Positions 10,529-22,557 of a DNA stretch of 64,000 nt are shown one piece after another (the first letter of the stretch is position 1; each line of letters starts with the position of its first letter). A program made the translations under genes and the position numbers. Source of the stretch: Lycium barbarum (Eukaryota > Streptophyta > Magnoliopsida > Solanales > Solanaceae); assembly GCF_019175385.1 (NCBI RefSeq), contig NC_083346.1, positions 54,713,821 to 54,777,820 of the forward strand, written 5' to 3'. Under the pieces are notes generated by a model. That model had not been told where the DNA came from, made no database searches, and saw only the letters and a list, made by a program, of their open reading frames with translations.

Positions 10529-11316
10529 TTGAAAGAACTGAAAGAGCAGTTGAAGGATCTGTTAGAAAAAGGCTTCATCAGACCCAGTACTTCACCTTGG
10601 GGAGCCCGATATTATTTGTGCGTAAGAAAGACGGGTCGCTGCGTATGTGTATTGATTATCGGCAGCTGAATAAGGTAACTATAAAGAATAAATACCCCCT
10701 CCTCAGAATTGATGACTTGTTTGATCAGTTGCTGGGCACCAGATATTTTTCAAAGATAGATCTTCGGTCAGGCTATCATCAGGTACGGGTACGAGAGGCT
10801 GATATTCCTAAGACAGCATTCCGGACCAGATATGGGCATTATGAATTCAGAGTTATGTCTTTTGGGCTGACTAATGCTCCTGCGATATTCATGGATTTAA
10901 TGAACCGGGTATTCAGGCCATTCTTAGACATGTTCGTAATTGTATTTATCGATGATATCCTGGTTTATTCTCAGTCCGAGGCAGAGCACGCAGATCATCT
11001 GAGGGCGGTACTTGGGGTACTTCGGCATCGGAAATTATATGCAAAATTTTCTGAATGTGAATTCTGGCTGGCTTCAGTGGCATTCCTGGGGCATATTATT
11101 GCAGCTGATGGTGTCCGGGTGGATACACAGAAGATTGAGGCCGTGAAAAATTGGCCCAGACCCACGACGCCCACCGAGGTACGTAGTTTCCTGGGGTTAG
11201 CAGGCTATTACAGAAGATTTGTGGAAAAGTTTGCTTCGATTTCAGCGCCTTTGACAAGGCTAACTCAGAAGGGAGCCAAGTTCCAGTGGACTGATGCTTG
11301 TGAACGAAACTTCTAG
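10529..11316 (+). pseudogene. pol: E2 reverse transcriptase, frameshifted, stop at 11314
   Basis: This part copies the RNA to DNA. After the stop at 10526 the frame continues ([19 protein letters not shown]), then a one-base loss near 10608, within the codons before VRKKDGS, shifts it to the next frame, which is open from 10597. Visible RT motifs are [31 protein letters not shown] and the catalytic FIDD box ([10 protein letters not shown], about 10940-10970). The connection region [19 protein letters not shown] follows. A TAG at 11314-11316 (after CERNF) replaces a Gln codon of sister copies, a C-to-T change. The RT core itself is not interrupted between 10610 and 11313. Confidence 0.92.
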
Positions 11317-12398
11317 TTGCTGAAAGAGAAGCTGACTACAGCCCCAGTTCTGACTCTTCCAGAGGGACCCGATGGATATGTTATTTATTGTGACGCTTCT
11401 GGCGTGGGATTGGGCTGTGTATTGATGCAGCACGGCAGAGTTATAGCTTATGCTTCTCGGCAATTGAAAAAGCATGAAAAGAATTATCCTACTCACGATC
11501 TGGAGCTTGCAGCGGTGGTCCATGCCCTGAAGATATGGAGACATTATTTATATGGCGTTCATGTTGATATCTACACAGATCATAAGAGTCTCCAGTATAT
11601 TTTCAAGCAGAAAGAGCTTAATTTGCGGCAGCGGAGGTGGCTGGAGCTCCTGAAAGACTATGATGTGGATATTCTGTATCATCTGGGCAAGGCTAATGTT
11701 GTTGCAGATGCGCTTAGCCGGAAATCTATGGGCAGCTTGGCAGATTTACAGTCAGACAGGAGAGAGATAGTACGTGACATTCATCAGTTGGCTAATCTTG
11801 GGGTTCGTCTGGCCGATTCTGGAGGTACACGGATTTCTGTCCGAGGGGTTTCTGAATCATCTATTAAGGAAGATATCAAGCGGCATCACTATGAAGATCC
11901 TGTTTTGGCACGATACAGAGACACAACCTGTGATAAGGAGAAGACTCCGTTCGAGTTCACTCCGGACGGGACTTTATTATTTAGGGGCAGGTTGTGTGTA
12001 CCTGATATTGCAGGCCTTCGGCAGCAGGTTATGAGCGAGGCACATTATGCTCGCTATTCGGTCCATCCTGGGTCTACGAAGATGTACCATGATCTCCGAT
12101 GCTTATACTGGTGGGATGGCATGAAACGGGACATCGTAGAGTTCGTCGCCCAGTGTCCCAATTGTCAGCAGGTCAAGATTGAACACCAGAAACCGGGTGG
12201 ACTGTTGCAAGAAATGGAAATTCCGACGTGGAAGTGGGAGATCATTAATATGGACTTCATTACAGGGTTGCCTCGCACTCCACGGAAGTATGATTCCATC
12301 TGGGTTATTGTTGATAGGCTGACAAAATCAACCCATTTTCTCCCATCAGAACTACTTACTCCGCTGAGGATTATGCCAGGCTTTATATTAAAGAAATT
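11317..12398 (+). pseudogene. pol: E2 RNase H and integrase N-terminal half
   Basis: RNase H has its acidic residues in [26 protein letters not shown] and [12 protein letters not shown], and ends at ADALSRKS. The linker leads into the integrase zinc-binding region: His pair in [15 protein letters not shown] and Cys pair in CPNCQQVK (about 12040-12175). The first catalytic Asp of integrase is in MDFITGLP (about 12250). A one-base loss near 12347 (after STHFLP) shifts the frame; the old frame runs on as nonsense to 12489 while the true frame resumes by 12399. Confidence 0.9.
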
Positions 12399-13361
12399 GT
12401 GCGATTTCATGGAGTCCCTATATCTATTATCACGGACAGAGGTGCTCAGATCACAGCGAACGTCTGGAGATCTTTTCAGGAAGGATTAGGGACTCAGCTG
12501 AGCCTGAGCACAGCTTTCCATCCTCAGAGTGACGGACAGGCCGAGCGCACTATCCAGACGCTTGAAGATATGTTGCGGGCCTGCGTTATTGATTTCAGAG
12601 GTAGCTGGGAGGATCACTTGCCATTGATTGAATTTTCTTATAATAACAGCTACCATTCCAGTATCCAGATGGCTCCGTACGTGGCTTTATATGGTAGGAA
12701 ATGCAGGTCACCTATCGGCTGGTTTGATATTGGCGAGACAGAGTTAATTGGCCCAGATATGATCCAGCAGGCAGTTGATAAGGTGAAACTTATTCGGGAG
12801 CGGCTATTGGCAGCCCAGAGTCGACAGAAATCATACGCTGATAAACGACGTCGTCCTTTGGAATTCCAGGTTGGTGATTGGGTATTTCTGAAGGTATCGC
12901 CTATGAAAAGCGTGATGCGGTTCGGCAGAAAGGGTAAACTTAGTCCGCGTTATATTGGGCCTTATTTGATTGTGCGAAAAATTGGGAATGTCGCCTATGA
13001 GTTAGATTTGCCATCTGATTTGGAAGCGGTACATCCGGTATTCCATGTCTCTATGCTCCGCAAATGCATTGGTGATCCCTCCAGAATATTTCCGGCAGAT
13101 GATATTCAGGTGACGGAGCAGTTGTCTTACGAGGAGCAGCCCGTAGCCATCTTGGACCGCCAGGTAAGAAAGCTCCGGAACAAAGATGCAGCCTCTGTTA
13201 AGGTGTTATGGCGGAACAACAATAGGGAAGAAATGACCTGGGAGGCCGAAGAGGAGATGAAGGAGAAATATCCTCATTTGTTCCCTACGCCCACAGGTAA
13301 TCTTAAATCCTTGCTAAATTTTATTTCAATAATAAATGTGTGCCGCATGTGCTGTCTATAA
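12399..13361 (+). pseudogene. pol: E2 integrase C-terminal half and chromodomain
   Basis: The true frame carries the second Asp (IITDRGAQ) and the Glu (QAERTIQTLE) of the DDE triad, the GPY/F-type segment (LSPRYIGPYLIV) and a C-terminal chromodomain (VAILDRQVRKL..., VKVLWRNNNREEMTWE) that ends near KYPHLFPTP. This chromodomain without a complete aromatic cage is typical of Tekay and is thought to guide integration into heterochromatin, which fits the nest here. The frame ends at 13361, 46 bp before the pre-PPT hairpin. The GTG at 12399 is not a start; this is the tail of the polyprotein. Confidence 0.92.
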
Positions 13362-13407
13362 ACAGAAACTTCCCCCAAAGTATTTTCAAATCCTATAAGA
13401 TTAATTT

Positions 13408-13442
13408 AACATTCGAGGACGAATGTTCTAAAGGGGGGAGGA
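13408..13442 (+). promoter_or_regulatory. E2 pre-PPT hairpin and polypurine tract
   Basis: A perfect hairpin AACATTCG-AGGA-CGAATGTT (13408-13427) is followed by the plus-strand primer tract AAAGGGGGGAGGA ending at the 3' LTR start. The hairpin-PPT pair recurs in E1, E0, C and F. Confidence 0.85.
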
Positions 13443-16400
13443 TGTTATATCCCGTATTTTCGCGCATTTGGAAAAATTAGAAATAATCTTGACTTGTATG
13501 AAATAAAGTCATAATTGGTTACAGTTAACATAAGAGTTGTGCATGAAAGAATATTAATGTGGAAGTGTCGAGGAAGACTAAGGGCAAATTTGGAATTTTG
13601 GAAATTATTTTCGGGAATTACAAAATTTGATTCACAAGTCATTGGGCTCAAAAATTGAATTGAAATCAAAGCCCAAGACTTGAGGGGGTGGCCGGCCAAG
13701 TGAGGGCCAAGCCCACCACACTTCACAAATTTTTTCCATGTGCTACAATTAAATATATAGTGGCCTTTATCCCTTAGACCCTTCAAGAAACATAGAACAA
13801 AGAACAAAGCAAACAAAGAGAGCAAGAAGAGAAGGTCACGGGTTGGCCATAGAAAATTTGACCCTCACAAATCTCCCTCCAAAAATTTTTATCTTGTGGT
13901 TTTTATACTAATTCAAGGTCCCTTAACAACGTGGTGTAGTTGATTTGGAAGAAGGAGGACTTGGGTCTTCAAATTGACAAGTTACCCAAGTGAAGAAGAT
14001 TGGAAGAAAAGGTAAGGATTCATTCTCTTTTATATGTTATAAAGCCTTTGTTTATGTTATATTAAGTAGAGATGAGTAGAAAATATGGTAACATGGAAGT
14101 TTAGAAAGTGGGTGTACATGTGTGCATGTGGCCGTGTATATGCATTATGATGTGTAGTTGGAATGAGTTGAATTTCATGTTTTATTTTAGTTGTGAGTAG
14201 GGTGGAATTAATATTGGAAAGAAAAGTCGAATGAATTTCGTGAAAGTTGGAAAAACTACATGTTGGCCGTAGGGTTAGGTATGATGAAATGGAAATGGTT
14301 TAAATGTTGTTTAATATGTTAATTGTGTTGTTGTGATTCTTGCATTGTAAATGTAGGAAAAATGATGTAAGCTGCAGTGAAATGGAGTGTGAGAACTTAT
14401 GCCGTTTGCCTATGATTTTATAACATTATGGAATTAAGTTGTTAGGGTGCAAACTATGATGATTGTTGATGAATATAGAAGATGGAATTGAGTTATAAAT
14501 GTGTATGTTAAAGATTAGAAGAACCGGATAAATTATGGTTGTGGCGGAAAGTGTATATACTTTGTATATCTTGTGTATATAGTGTAGAAACGATATGAAA
14601 TGCTTGTAAACTATGTTGTGGTGATCTAGATTGATAATGAATGTGAAATCGTCGAGATTAGTTTGAAAGTTAAGGTTAAAGTAAAGGTTATAGCATTATG
14701 TCGACAAGTAGAACTAGTTGTGCCATATTGTGTTTCTAGTGTTTGTTGTTGATGTTGATGTTGTTGTTGATGATTGTGAGCCGAGTTGAATTCTCGGGGG
14801 TGCTATATGTATAGGGGAAGTGCTGCCGAAATTTCGGTAGACAAATATGAGTTGAATTGAATTCGTAGCATCTCTAGCTTACAATTGGTAAATGTGACCA
14901 TTTGCAGATTTTCGACGAAACGGAAGTGAGCTTGGATAGGCTTAAAAAGCTCAAAAGGTATGTAAAGCTACCCCGATCCTTCTTTTGGCATGCCTAAGTG
15001 TATTAGGATCGAATTCGGGCCTCGAAAGACTTTCTGCCCCTCGGAATCCGCAAGTGAGAATATCACTTTTTCTTTCAGTAAGACTGAACTCTTTTGGTAT
15101 GTTTTCTTGGAAATTATGCAAACCTTCTCTAAACTCCTTGGAAAGCTACAGAATGTCCGTAGAACCTTTATAGGTGACCCCATAAGCTTAAAGGGCGTAA
15201 TTTGGACCCATCGCCTTGCTTGTCCCGAGGTGGGCCCACTATTCCCGGTTTTGCCCTTAATGTACTTAAGTCTTCTTTTCGAATAGTTCTTAAAAGAAAC
15301 GTTTAGACTACCATTCTAATTACCTAACAAACGTTGTTTTAAATATTCCAGTAAGTCTGATAAATTGTTTTGATACTCGAAATTCATTTACTATGATTCC
15401 TTCCGACTTCATTGGATCGGTTTGTCTTTGATATGCCTTATCGAGTCTATGGAAACATTCATGATATTTTAATTGCATTAGTCTCTCACTACTCCATTCG
15501 TGGATGCCCCAATGTTTCCCACACTGAGCCCGGGCCAGGATATGTTGTCAAGCGCGATCCTTTGCATTGTTCGCCTTGCCTCGATGTGAGGGGGCAGGTA
15601 TACGCGTACATGGGTTTGTGGAGTATGCTGTGCCATGTACGTTTGTTCTGATATGATTTACTATGGCCATCTGATATGACATATTATGTTACGGGGTTAT
15701 GCCCCTATTCTGATTCTTCTGTGTTGTGGCACCAGCGTCGGGAGGGTGGCCACATTCTGTCTACCGAGTCCCTTGGCATGGGCCGGATTTGATATGACAT
15801 ATGTTTCTGTACACACTCTGCATTTTTTGAGAATATGTGTTTGATACTTTGGATTTTCTGCTTACTTTCTGTACGTTCTGTACCGGTTATGATCTTGTTT
15901 CTGTAATTCAGGCTTTGCATATTCAGTACATATTTCGTACTGACCCCCTTTCCTCGGGGGCTGCGTTTTCATGCCGCGCAGGTACCGATGACAGGTTTGC
16001 TGATCCGTCCGCTTAGGATCTCCTTCTGCTATTTTTGGAGCGCTCTTTTATTCAGAGCCATCTTTTGGTATAGTCTGTCACTTCTATATATGTATATTCT
16101 CGTTCATGGGTACGGCGGGGCCCTGTCCCGTCATATGATTCTGTCGGTCTGGTAGAGGTCTGTGGACATGTTTGTGGGTTGGGATCTTTCTGTACAGCTG
16201 TGTGTATATGTTGTGTTTGGGCGATCCCATTCGCCGCGGCGGCCGGTCCGCATATATTTAAATGTTACTCTGTTGGCCCTGTGTGGCCTTTGTTGGTATT
16301 TTCTGCGTGCAGGGTATATGGGATAGACCGTAAAACAAAGGAAACTCTGCCGAAATTTTTCTGGAGATTATCTAAATTGGAACTAAAGCCTTGTCGGCTT

Positions 16401-16473
16401 CTGCTATATACTAGAATGTGATTGAGTGCCCAGATCGGGCACTAGTCACGGCCTACGGGGTTGGGTCGTGACA
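13443..16473 (+). repeat. E2 3' LTR (3031 bp)
   Basis: This is a near copy of 5188-8231, with about 40 scattered differences and a 12-bp shorter GTTGTT run near 14755. It ends GGGTCGTGACA at 16473, after which E1 resumes. Confidence 0.95.
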
Positions 16474-16582
16474 GAGGAGACGACTAAAGAATATGGCGTG
16501 ATTTATGTGACTAAGGTATAAAGGCAAATATGATATGGAAAAGCAGAATATAGGATGAATGAGGAAAGCGAGCACATGAAAA
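16474..16582 (+). other. E1 noncoding interior resumes after E2
   Basis: This matches E0 from 28352 onward (ACTAAAGAATA..., GTGTGA) for about 70 bp, then switches abruptly to reverse-transcriptase coding sequence at AAAGATGGGTCGCTGCG. The switch marks where E1 lost, or never had, gag, protease and the RT N-terminus. Confidence 0.7.
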
Positions 16583-16814
16583 GAAAGATGGGTCGCTGCG
16601 AATGTGTATTAATATGGATTATAGGCAGCTGAACAAAGTAACAATAAAGAACAGATATCCCCTCCCCAGGACTGATGATTTATTTGACTAGTTGCAGGGT
16701 GCTAAATGTTTTTCAAAGATAGACTTGCGGTCAGGTTATCACCAGGTGCGAGTAAAGGAAGCAGACATTCCGAAGACTGCATTCAGGACCCGATAAGGGC
16801 ATTACGAGTTTAAA
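16583..16814 (+). pseudogene. pol: E1 RT N-terminal fragment, broken
   Basis: The sequence encodes the DGSLRMCI...YRQLNK region of RT but has a short insertion after the CI codons, a TAG near 16689 in the FDQLQ region and a TAA near 16795 where RYGHYEF should read. No start codon precedes it. It is a truncated remnant. Confidence 0.8.
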
Positions 16815-17279
16815 GTGATGTCTTTTGGGCTGACCAATGCTCCAGCGGTGTTTATGGACTTGATGAACAGGGTGTTTAAGCCATTCCTTGACTTGTTTGT
16901 GATTGTATTCATTGATGATATTCTGGTCTATTCACGATCGGAGGAAGAGCATGCAGATCACTTGAGGACAGTACTCAGGATACTCCAGCACCAGAAATTA
17001 TATGCTAAGTTTTCTAAATGTGAATTCTGGTTGACTTCAGTAGCATTTCTGGGGCATATTGTTGGAGCAGATGGTATTCGGGTAGACTCGCAAAAAATTG
17101 AGGCCGTCAAAACTTGGCCTAGACCGACGACGCCTACTGAGGTACGTAGCTTTCTGGGGCTGGCAGGGTATTACAGGAGATTTCTAGAAAAGTTTGCTTC
17201 TATTTCAGCGCCTTTAACAAGGCTAACACAGAAAGCAGCTAAATTCCAGTGGACCGATGCTTGTGAACGGAGTTTCTAA
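16815..17279 (+). pseudogene. pol: E1 reverse transcriptase, catalytic part
   Basis: The open frame has [17 protein letters not shown], the catalytic [10 protein letters not shown] and the connection [19 protein letters not shown]. It ends at a TAA (17277-17279) after CERSF, where E2 also has a stop (TAG) at the same Gln codon. The two stops differ in sequence, so the codon was probably hit twice. It cannot work alone because the RT N-terminus is missing. Confidence 0.88.
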
Positions 17280-18200
17280 TTATTGAAAGATAACTTGACT
17301 ACAGCTCCAGTCCTAACTCTTCCTGAAGGGCCAGATGGCTATGTTGTTTATTGTGATGCTTCCGTTGTTGGGTTGGGTTGTGTGTTGATGCAGCACGGCA
17401 GAGTTATAGCCTATGCCTCCCGACAGCTCAGGAAGCATGAAAGAAATTATCCTACACATGACCTGGAGTTGGCAGCGGTGATACATGCTTTGAAGATATG
17501 GAGACATTACCTATATGGCGTGCATGTTGATATTTATACAGATCATAAAAGTCTCCAGTATATCTTTAAGCAAAAGGAGCTGAATTTGCGGCAAAGGAGA
17601 TGGCTCGAGTTGCTGAAAGATTATGATGTCGATATTCTATATCACCCAGGGAAGGCTAATGTTGTAGCAGATGCACTCAGCCGTAAATCTATGGCTAGTT
17701 TGGCAGGCGTACAACCAGGAAGGAAAGAGGTAGTCCGTGAGATTCACCAGCTAGCTAGTCTTGGAGTTCGTTTGGCTGATTCTGATAATGGTAGCGTTTT
17801 GGTGCGAGGTGTTGCTGAGTCCTCTATTGTAGAAGAGGTAAAGAAGCGTCAATATGAGGACCCTGTTCTATTACATTATAGAGATACAGCACTTCAAAAG
17901 GAGGAGACCCCATTTAAGATGTCAGCTGATGGAGTACTACGATACAGAGACAGATTATGTGTACCTGAGGTTGCAGGGTTACGGCAGCAGGTAATGGGGG
18001 AAGCACACTGTGCTCGTTATTCTATTCACCCGGGATCGACAAAAATGTATCATGATCTTAGGTGTTTGTACTGGTGGGATGGTATGAAAAAGGACATAGC
18101 AGAATTCGTGGCTCAGTGTCCGAATTGCCAGCAGGTCAAGATAGAGCACCAGAAACCTGGAGGGCTATTGCAGGAGATGGAAATTCCAACCTGGAAATAG
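17280..18200 (+). pseudogene. pol: E1 RNase H and integrase zinc-binding domain
   Basis: RNase H acidic motifs ([32 protein letters not shown]) are followed by the integrase HHCC region ([17 protein letters not shown]... CPNCQQVK). A TAG at 18198-18200 replaces the Trp of the PTWKWE motif seen in E2 (G-to-A). The frame continues in phase beyond it. Confidence 0.88.
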
Positions 18201-18431
18201 GAGGTAATTAATATGGATTTCGTCACAGGTTTCCCTCGCACCCCGCGGAAGTATGACTCTATCTGGGTTATTGTTGATAGATTGACAAAATCAGCCCACT
18301 TTCATCCAGTCAGGACTACGTACTCAGCTGAGGATTATGCCCGATTGTATCTTAAGGATATAGTGAGACTTCATGGAGTTCCCACAACGATTATCTCGGA
18401 TAGAGGGGCCCAGTTTACAGCTAACTTCTAG
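18201..18431 (+). pseudogene. pol: E1 integrase core, first part
   Basis: Carries [30 protein letters not shown] and the second Asp in [17 protein letters not shown] at 18429-18431 replaces the Trp after ANF. A deletion of about 35 bp follows at once (near 18440), removing the stretch that in E2 reads EGLGTQLS and shifting the frame. Confidence 0.87.
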
Positions 18432-19254
18432 AGATCCTTCCAGCACCGCATTTCATCCTCAGACTGACGGGCAGGCCGAGCGTACCATCCAGACGCTACA
18501 GGATATGTTACGGGCCTGTGTCATTGATTTTAGGGGCAGCTGGGGTGATCACTTGCCACTTATCGAGTTTTCTTATAATAATAGTTACCACTCTAGCATT
18601 CAGATGGCACCGTACGAAGCCCTGTATGGCAGGAAATGCAGATCCCCTATATGCTGGTTTGATGTTGGCGAGACTAAGCTGATAGGACCAGATATGGTTT
18701 AGCAGGCTGTGGATAAGGTGAAACCTATTCAGGAAAGATTACTGGCAGCTCAGAGTCGGCAGAAGGCATATGCAGATAATCGACGTCGACACTTGGAATT
18801 TCAGGTTGGCGATTGGGTGTTCTTGAAAGTGTCACCCATGAAGGGTGTTATGAGATTCGGCAAGAAAGGGAAGTTGAGCCCGAGATACATTGGACCTTAC
18901 CAGGTTATCCGTAAGGTAGGCCAAGTTTCCTACGAGTTGGATCTACCAGCAGATTTAGAAGCAGTACATCCGGTCTTCCATGTGTCAATGCTTCGGAAGT
19001 ATATAGGCGATCCTTCCAGGGTGTTCCCAACAGATGATATTCAGGTAACTGAGGAGCTATCATACGAAGAACAACCTATTGCCATACTTGATCGACAAAT
19101 CAGGAGGTTACGAACAAAAGATGTGGCGTCGATTAAAGTGTTGTGGCGGAACAATAATAGGGAGGAGATGACTTGGGAGGCTGAAGAGGAGATGAAAAAG
19201 AAATATCCTCACTTGTTTTCCACGTCTACAGGTAATTTAAACTCTCTTTCTTGA
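18432..19254 (+). pseudogene. pol: E1 integrase C-terminus and chromodomain
   Basis: After the deletion the frame resumes with TAFHPQTDGQAERTIQ (the DDE Glu). A TAG at 18700-18702 replaces a Gln in DMVQQAVDK. From 18703 it is open through LSPRYIGPYQVI and the chromodomain (IAILDRQIRRL..., IKVLWRNNNREEMTWE) to KYPHLFSTS and a stop at 19254. Several of the breaks in E1 pol are C-to-T or G-to-A, as expected from cytosine-methylation decay. Confidence 0.88.
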
Positions 19255-19340
19255 TTGTGTTAATCGTCTGCTCAATTTATATGTTAGCGATAAGGAAAAC
19301 CCTCCCCAAAACTCTTATAGAACCCAACGGGATAAAAATC

Positions 19341-19375
19341 AACATTCGAGGACGAATGTTCTAAAGGGGGGAGGA
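19341..19375 (+). promoter_or_regulatory. E1 pre-PPT hairpin and polypurine tract
   Basis: The AACATTCG-AGGA-CGAATGTT hairpin (19341-19360) is followed by a purine tract with GGGGGGAGGA, ending at the 3' LTR start at 19376. It is identical in layout to E2. Confidence 0.88.
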
Positions 19376-22300
19376 TGTTATATCCCATATTTTCATACAT
19401 TGAGACGTATTAAAATAAACGCGACAAGTTAAAGACAAGACTATCTTAAGATACGAAGTAGAGATTTTAACTTCCGGTTTCGTTTCAAGTCACAATTTAC
19501 CTACAATTTCGTTTGGCATGGAAGTATTAATGGAAAAATTGGGATTAAACTAACCATAATTGGATTAATAAGTGGGATTGGAAAGACAAAAATCAGTCCA
19601 CTTTTAAGCCATGTTTGGCCGTGCACTATAGTGGGATAGTCAATGAAGTATTGACCCAAGTTAGTGTGGTACACTTGTCCAAAGCATGGAGTGAATACAT
19701 ATACAAAAAAAATCTGATTCACTCCACCTTAACAAAATCATTTCAACACTTCAAGAGAGAGATATAGTGATAGAGAGGGAGAGTCTCTCGGCTAGAGCTA
19801 GCCGAGAGAGAGGGGTCAAAAACTTGCTCCAAATTTCAGTTTTCTCCACCAAATTTTACTCCTCATCTAGTGTACAAGAATGTGTATTGGTTGTTGAAAA
19901 GAAACAAGAAGGTGTAGCACCTCAATAGAGTGGAAAATTCGGCCAAAGTGAAGAGCAAGATTGTAAGGTAAGAATGCTTAGTGTTCTTGTATTGTATGAA
20001 GATTTGAATGTGTAGTTCATGCATGTTGTTGTTGGATTGTTGTTGTAGTTGAAGTAGAGAGTGAGCCGTGAGTGAGGTGAAGTCATGATTGAATTCATTT
20101 TGCATGTATTGTTGATGAATTGAATATGTACCAACATGTGTAAATGAACAAAGATTGTAGAAGTTTGGTTGTGATGTTGCATGTTGGATATTGGACTGTT
20201 TTTGTTGAAATGAAAATGAGCCGTGTGTTGAAGGTTCTAATGAAGTCATGCTTTATCTTCTTGAACATGTATTGGAAATGGATTGAATGTATTGTAGTTG
20301 GATAAACGGATAAAAATCATGAAATTGTGGGAAGGGTGTTGTAGCCGTGAAAAAGGGACTGTTTTAGGGGAGATTTAGGGACTGTTTTGTGTCACATTTG
20401 GATTGTTGTTGTTATGGACATTGTGGTGTATTGTATGCATGTTGAATATGTGAATTGAGGTGTTAAAGAAATGAAATATGTTGAAGTGTATAGGCAGTCC
20501 AAAACCGTGGACAGTTTTGATGTTAGAAGTGAATTTGTGGGTGTTGAATGTTGATTCTTGTTGCAAACGTTTAGTGAATGTAAAGTGCCATGATTCAAGT
20601 TAAAACTGAAATGATTGTGGGCTGTTGTAAGAGTGAAAATGATGCTAAAACAGTTCCAAGAATCATGAAAGTAATGTCATCAAACGTGTTGTGTTGTTGC
20701 AAGTTAAAACTGGAAATTTGCTAAGTAAGAATGGAAATGCTATGTGTGTTGATTAGCCGTGTGTATGAAACAATTTTGAATGGTGTATGGACTGCCCAAG
20801 TTCCCTAAGTCATGTTTAAACAAGTCTTGATTAATATATGAAAGAACGATTAGCAATGTTAGCTTGTAACGCTAGTTGGTTTGGAGTGCGAACGAAACGT
20901 CGTTTAATTGTTAGAAAGGAATTGTGAGCGTCAAAATACGTATTGAATTCCCTTGTAGACTAATTGTAGTTCTTCATATCTTGATATAGGATAAGTGTTT
21001 TTGGGCAGCAAGTACAAGTTAGAATACAACTAAACGCTAAAGGTATGTAAAGCCTATTCCTTCTTTCTTTTGACATGTCCTAGACGTAAGTATGAAATGA
21101 TATGAACCTTGGGGTAAATTCTATTCTCTAGTTCCATGCATGACTTATGATTCTATATTTCCTTAATGCTATTGTCACGAGCCTACCATATGATTGACTA
21201 ATGAATGATGTATAGAAGTTCCTACTCTTAAAAGATTGGCATGAATAGAAGCATACTTGACTTCCATAAACTACATCATGGAAATTGATACATGTACATG
21301 AAAGCTGAAACGTTCCTTGCTATGGCTTGTAATGAGAGTTGAAAAGAATTGAATGTGATTATTATCCCAATACTTTAGAGCTGGTTAGTTGCTTATCTAT
21401 TGAGTCTCAAAAGATGAATGGCTTATATGTGGTTGCTTATTATTCTGCTCGTGCTTATCACTATATCCTTCACTGAGTCCCGGGCCAGGACACGTTTTCG
21501 TGCACATGTTTATTATATTATTCACCGAGTCCCTCACTAGAGGGCCGGAACACGTTATATATATATGATGATGATATGATGATATGATGATATGATGATA
21601 TGATGACATGATGATATGATGATATGGAGATGGTGGCCAGGAGGGCATATATATATTCCTTATTACCGAGTCCCTCATTAAAGGGCCGGGACACGTATAT
21701 GTTTATGTTTTATGATGCTATGATTATGAATACCGAGCCCCTCATTAAAGGGCCGGGACACGTTATATATGTTATAGACAGAATAATTATGCAGCTTTGA
21801 TTACGAAACGCTATAATGACACTGATATGAGAATGACACAGATGAAATATGTTCAAAGGCAAGTTTTATGAAATTCTGGTTGTTGCATTGAGTCCTACAT
21901 ACCTTGTCTCAACATAAGTCTATTACTATGTTTCAAGCTTTACATGCTCAGTACATATTCCGTACTGACCCCCTTTCTTCGGGGGGCTGCGTTCATGCCC
22001 GCAGGTACAGACGCTCGTTTCGGAGATCCGCCAGCTTAGGATACCTATTCAGCTATTTTGGACTGCTCCCTTGTTCCGGAGCCTAGCTTGTGGTATAACT
22101 CCCTTATGTTGTATTCATATGTGTTTGTTTGGGTACGGCGGGGCCCTGTCCCGCCATATGATATGGTCATTACTCTTTGAGGTCTGTGGACATCGGTGTG
22201 GGTCTGTTTGTAGTTGTTGATGCGTTTTAGGTCTATGACTTATGTTTGGGGCGTACCCATTCGTAATGGCAGCCTTGTCGGCTTGCATATATATGTATGT

Positions 22301-22557
22301 TTATTATTTTGTATATCGTGGCAGCCTTGTCGGCTTGCGTAGGAATATTTATATATATATGTTGTTGTTTAAAAAGTGCAACTCCTCAGAAGACAGGTGT
22401 CTAAGCCATACAAAACTTGACAGCTTTAAAATAATGTCCTACCCGTTCTATGTACAAATGAGATCATGACATGCTAATTGCAAATGACTACAGTTAACAG
22501 ATAATATGAGTGTCCAACTCGGGCACTAGTCACGGCCTACGGGGTTGGGTCGTGATA
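19376..22557 (+). repeat. E1 3' LTR (3182 bp)
   Basis: A near copy of 150-3344, ending TCGTGATA. The dyad repeat block is at about 21475-21765 and the double stem-loop block at 21949-22010. It is followed by the CTTAT duplication (22558-22562). Confidence 0.94.

Larger units (their letters stand above)
5188..16473 (+). mobile_element. E2: near-complete Tekay retrotransposon inserted in E1
   Basis: E2 is 11,286 bp with LTRs 5188-8231 and 13443-16473 (TGTTATATCCC...GTGACA), a primer-binding site, a broken gag-pol and a polypurine tract. The flanking 5-mers are GAGTA (5183-5187) and GAGGA (16474-16478), one mismatch apart. Uninterrupted sequence at 28340-28375 in E0 (AAGCCTAGCAAGGA followed by ACTAAAGAAT) shows what E1 looked like before the insertion. 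I counted about 40 differences between the LTRs (about 98.7% identity), so it is young but already non-functional. Confidence 0.95.
150..22557 (+). mobile_element. E1: Tekay-like retrotransposon inserted in E0 LTR
   Basis: E1 has two LTRs starting TGTTATATCCC (150 and 19376) and ending TGATA rather than TGACA, a primer-binding site, a polypurine tract, and a perfect 5-bp target duplication CTTAT at 145-149 and 22558-22562. Its interior is split by E2 into 3345-5187 and 16474-19375. It lacks a recognisable gag; a short acidic reading frame sits in that position. Its pol is decayed and begins inside the reverse transcriptase. It is probably non-autonomous. The two LTRs differ at a few dozen places over 3.2 kb, so the insertion is recent. 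Confidence 0.93.
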
